NCBI GenBank assembly: GCA_001931905.2
Contig: MSJI02000696.1
Coordinates: 1 to 37,623, forward strand
Direction: 5' to 3'
Length of the DNA: 37,623 nt
DNA from: Cladosporium sp. IMV 00045
Taxonomy: Eukaryota; Ascomycota; Dothideomycetes; Cladosporiales; Cladosporiaceae
In this document: in pieces, positions 36,000 through 37,623 of the stretch
How the letters are laid out: the number at the start of each line of letters is the position of its first letter
Numbering within the stretch: position 1 is the first letter of the stretch
Notes under the pieces: model-generated
The model's input: the letters and a program-made list of their open reading frames with translations, nothing else
The model's database searches: none
What the model was told of the DNA's origin: nothing
Made by a program: the position numbers and the translations under genes

Positions 36000-37623
36000 T
36001 TCCATAATTCTTGTCTTAGCTCGTACTATATTCTAAATCCGGTATACTAACCTCGCCGAATCCTTACTACTTCCGTATACCGTCCGTCTATCCGGTGCCT
36101 CCGAAGACAAAACATCTTAAACTCCGATTAATAAGCAACTCGACCGAGGCTAACTCTTCGTAGGCGAGTAGAAACTTAGATAAATCCGTTTATACTATTA
36201 TCGGTTAATAGTTAAGAACGTCTTACATCCTTTCGCGGTTATTATAGGGTATATATATATTACATAACTAGCACGTTTTCGTTTAACCCTATTTCATACT
36301 AAACCTCTTATTAAAAGCACGACCCGTCTAGTATCGCTAGGTATCTCTATCTATTATACCGCGTTAAGGTATTAGTAATAGAATGAAAACTAATCGGAGA
36401 TCTTTATTAGCCTAACGGTAGTAGTTATCGACACACGGTATTACCTATACTAATCGCCTAATAAGTAAGCTAGGTCGACTATAACTAAAGGGTCGGCTAT
36501 ATATATAAAAGTACTAAAATTATAGATTTCCTAATTTTTACTATAGTACTAAAATCTAAATTTAGGCTTATTTATATTAAAACACACTATATTCTATTGT
36601 TTTTAATAGTAATAGCCCCTAAGAACATATAATACCTCGTTTACGTAATAGAAGAATACTAAAAAAGGTACGTAGGCCGCCTACGTATTTATCTCGACGC
36701 GTAGGTAGATTAGATACGCGATTAGTAAGCCGTTAGTTAGACCTATAATTAGATACGTATTTATATCGAAGAGGCTACCGGTATACCTCTTACCGTTCGA
36801 ACGTTTAAACGTAAGATAAAAGAGATAGGACTATCGTCTCGCCTTTTTATTAAGGACTCGCTATAACTTCGCGCTATTATCTTAAACGTATACTCTAATC
36901 TTCGCCTTATAGATGCCGAGACCGTAGCTATCTTAGTACTAGACGGCTTTAAGACTAACGCACGTAGGCTAGCACGTATACGAAAGCGTATAGGCCTAAA
37001 AAAGCGTATTAAACGCGGTAACTTTAAAGTAGCGGATACGTAGCTCTACGAGTTACTTAGTAAAGAACTCGATACTAATAATATTAGTAGCTTTAAAGCT
37101 AGGAACCTTTATACCTTTATACGTTTAAAGTATAATATAGTTAGAAGGTAGGTAATTTATTCTAAATAGAGGCTACCGGCTACGGTTTAACGGCTACGGT
37201 TTTATAAACGCTTTATACTAACTACTTCTAGAAACCGTATATATCGCATCCTTAGAGAACTTAACCCTATAGGTCTAGAGTAGCGTAGAGCGAGAGTCTT
37301 TTAGTATCGAGGCTAGGTTATCCTAATAGGGCCTAATAATACTTAGTCTCTCGATACCTACTATAAGCTCGAGTATTAGGGAATTTAGATCTATACTACT
37401 ATCGATATTTACTCCCGCTTTATCGTCTAGTACTACGTTAGTATCTTAGGACGAACGGCTATCTCTATTCTTAGCTAGTATATTAGTACTATTATAACTA
37501 AGAAGATTATCCTACGAATCGTCCGGACCGACCGTAGCGCGGAGACCCCTATAACCGTAGATACGTACTACTAAATAAGTAGTAAGATTCGATAAGGCCC
37601 GCTAGAGTTTAGAGATACCTTTC
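36000..37623. mobile_element. RIP-degraded transposable element, truncated by the window edge
   Basis: From about 36000 the sequence becomes rich in TA and almost loses CA and TG while keeping CG. Counting 36841-37623 by eye I find only three CA and one TG in 783 bases. This is the expected product of RIP, which converts C to T in CpA on both strands of duplicated DNA. A 9-bp perfect hairpin with a 1-nt loop lies at 36669-36687. Terminal repeats and the right boundary are not visible. The left edge is approximate (35950-36030). Confidence 0.85.
36780..37623 (+). pseudogene. Integrase-core (DDE) transposase relic
   Basis: One frame (codons starting at 36780) reads without indel to the right edge but carries 15 stops, 11 TAG and 4 TAA and no TGA. 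That is what RIP would make from Trp (TGG) and Gln (CAG, CAA) codons. Between the stops, protein-like text remains: a helix-turn-helix-like part (ILVLDGFKTNARRLARIRKR, then IGLKKR) and an integrase-core part with SLDTYYKLEY, IYTTIDIYSRFIV and IVRTDRSAETP. These hold candidate first and second catalytic Asp regions as in rve-type cores of fungal transposons. The gene is non-functional and runs off the window. Confidence 0.75.

Noticed and set aside
36669..36687. 9-bp hairpin in the RIP region, considered as a terminal inverted repeat or origin
   Set aside because: It is short and internal, made from the limited dinucleotide set left by RIP; no matching copy was found at an element end.

Overview
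The window is nuclear DNA of a filamentous ascomycete. The evidence is short spliceosomal introns (mostly 50-70 bp, GT...AG, often with CTAAC/CTGAC-like branch sites), a kapC-type bZIP gene, a GPI-anchored wall protein with a CFEM-like module, and a right-hand end saturated with the marks of repeat-induced point mutation (RIP). Placement in Pezizomycotina is well supported. Dothideomycetes is only a guess from the general look of the genes.

Layout, left to right. Positions 40-10850 hold four genes, all on the minus strand: a delta-8 sphingolipid desaturase with a cytochrome b5 domain, an MFSD1-like MFS transporter, a Baeyer-Villiger-type flavin monooxygenase, and an MFS sugar-type transporter. 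Positions 12237-22081 hold four plus-strand genes, three of them for nucleic-acid maintenance or modification: an Asteroid/XPG-like nuclease, an intronless RAD26/CSB SNF2 translocase, an intronless TRM1 tRNA dimethyltransferase with an apparent mitochondrial-targeting extension, and a divergent protein kinase. A small minus-strand gene overlaps the kinase 3' end tail to tail. After 2.3 kb without a recognisable gene comes a secreted, Ser/Thr/Pro-rich GPI-type wall protein (24744-27297). Then follow a minus-strand SANT/SAP-like nuclear protein, a plus-strand single-pass membrane protein, a minus-strand acidic protein of unknown function, and minus-strand kapC. From about 36000 to the right edge the sequence is a RIP-destroyed transposable element in which an integrase (DDE) core can still be read through 15 in-frame stops.

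Most genes are housekeeping or single-function and do not form an obvious pathway. The only metabolic-looking neighbourhood is monooxygenase plus two transporters (4019-10850), with no synthase or cluster regulator beside it. The most unusual items are the almost complete loss of CpA/TpG in the relic, the CFEM-like module lacking two of the eight expected cysteines, the dual-start TRM1, and the overlapping tail-to-tail gene pair at 22060-22081. Exon boundaries were inferred by eye from splice signals, reading phase and restored protein motifs; no transcript or database evidence was available.
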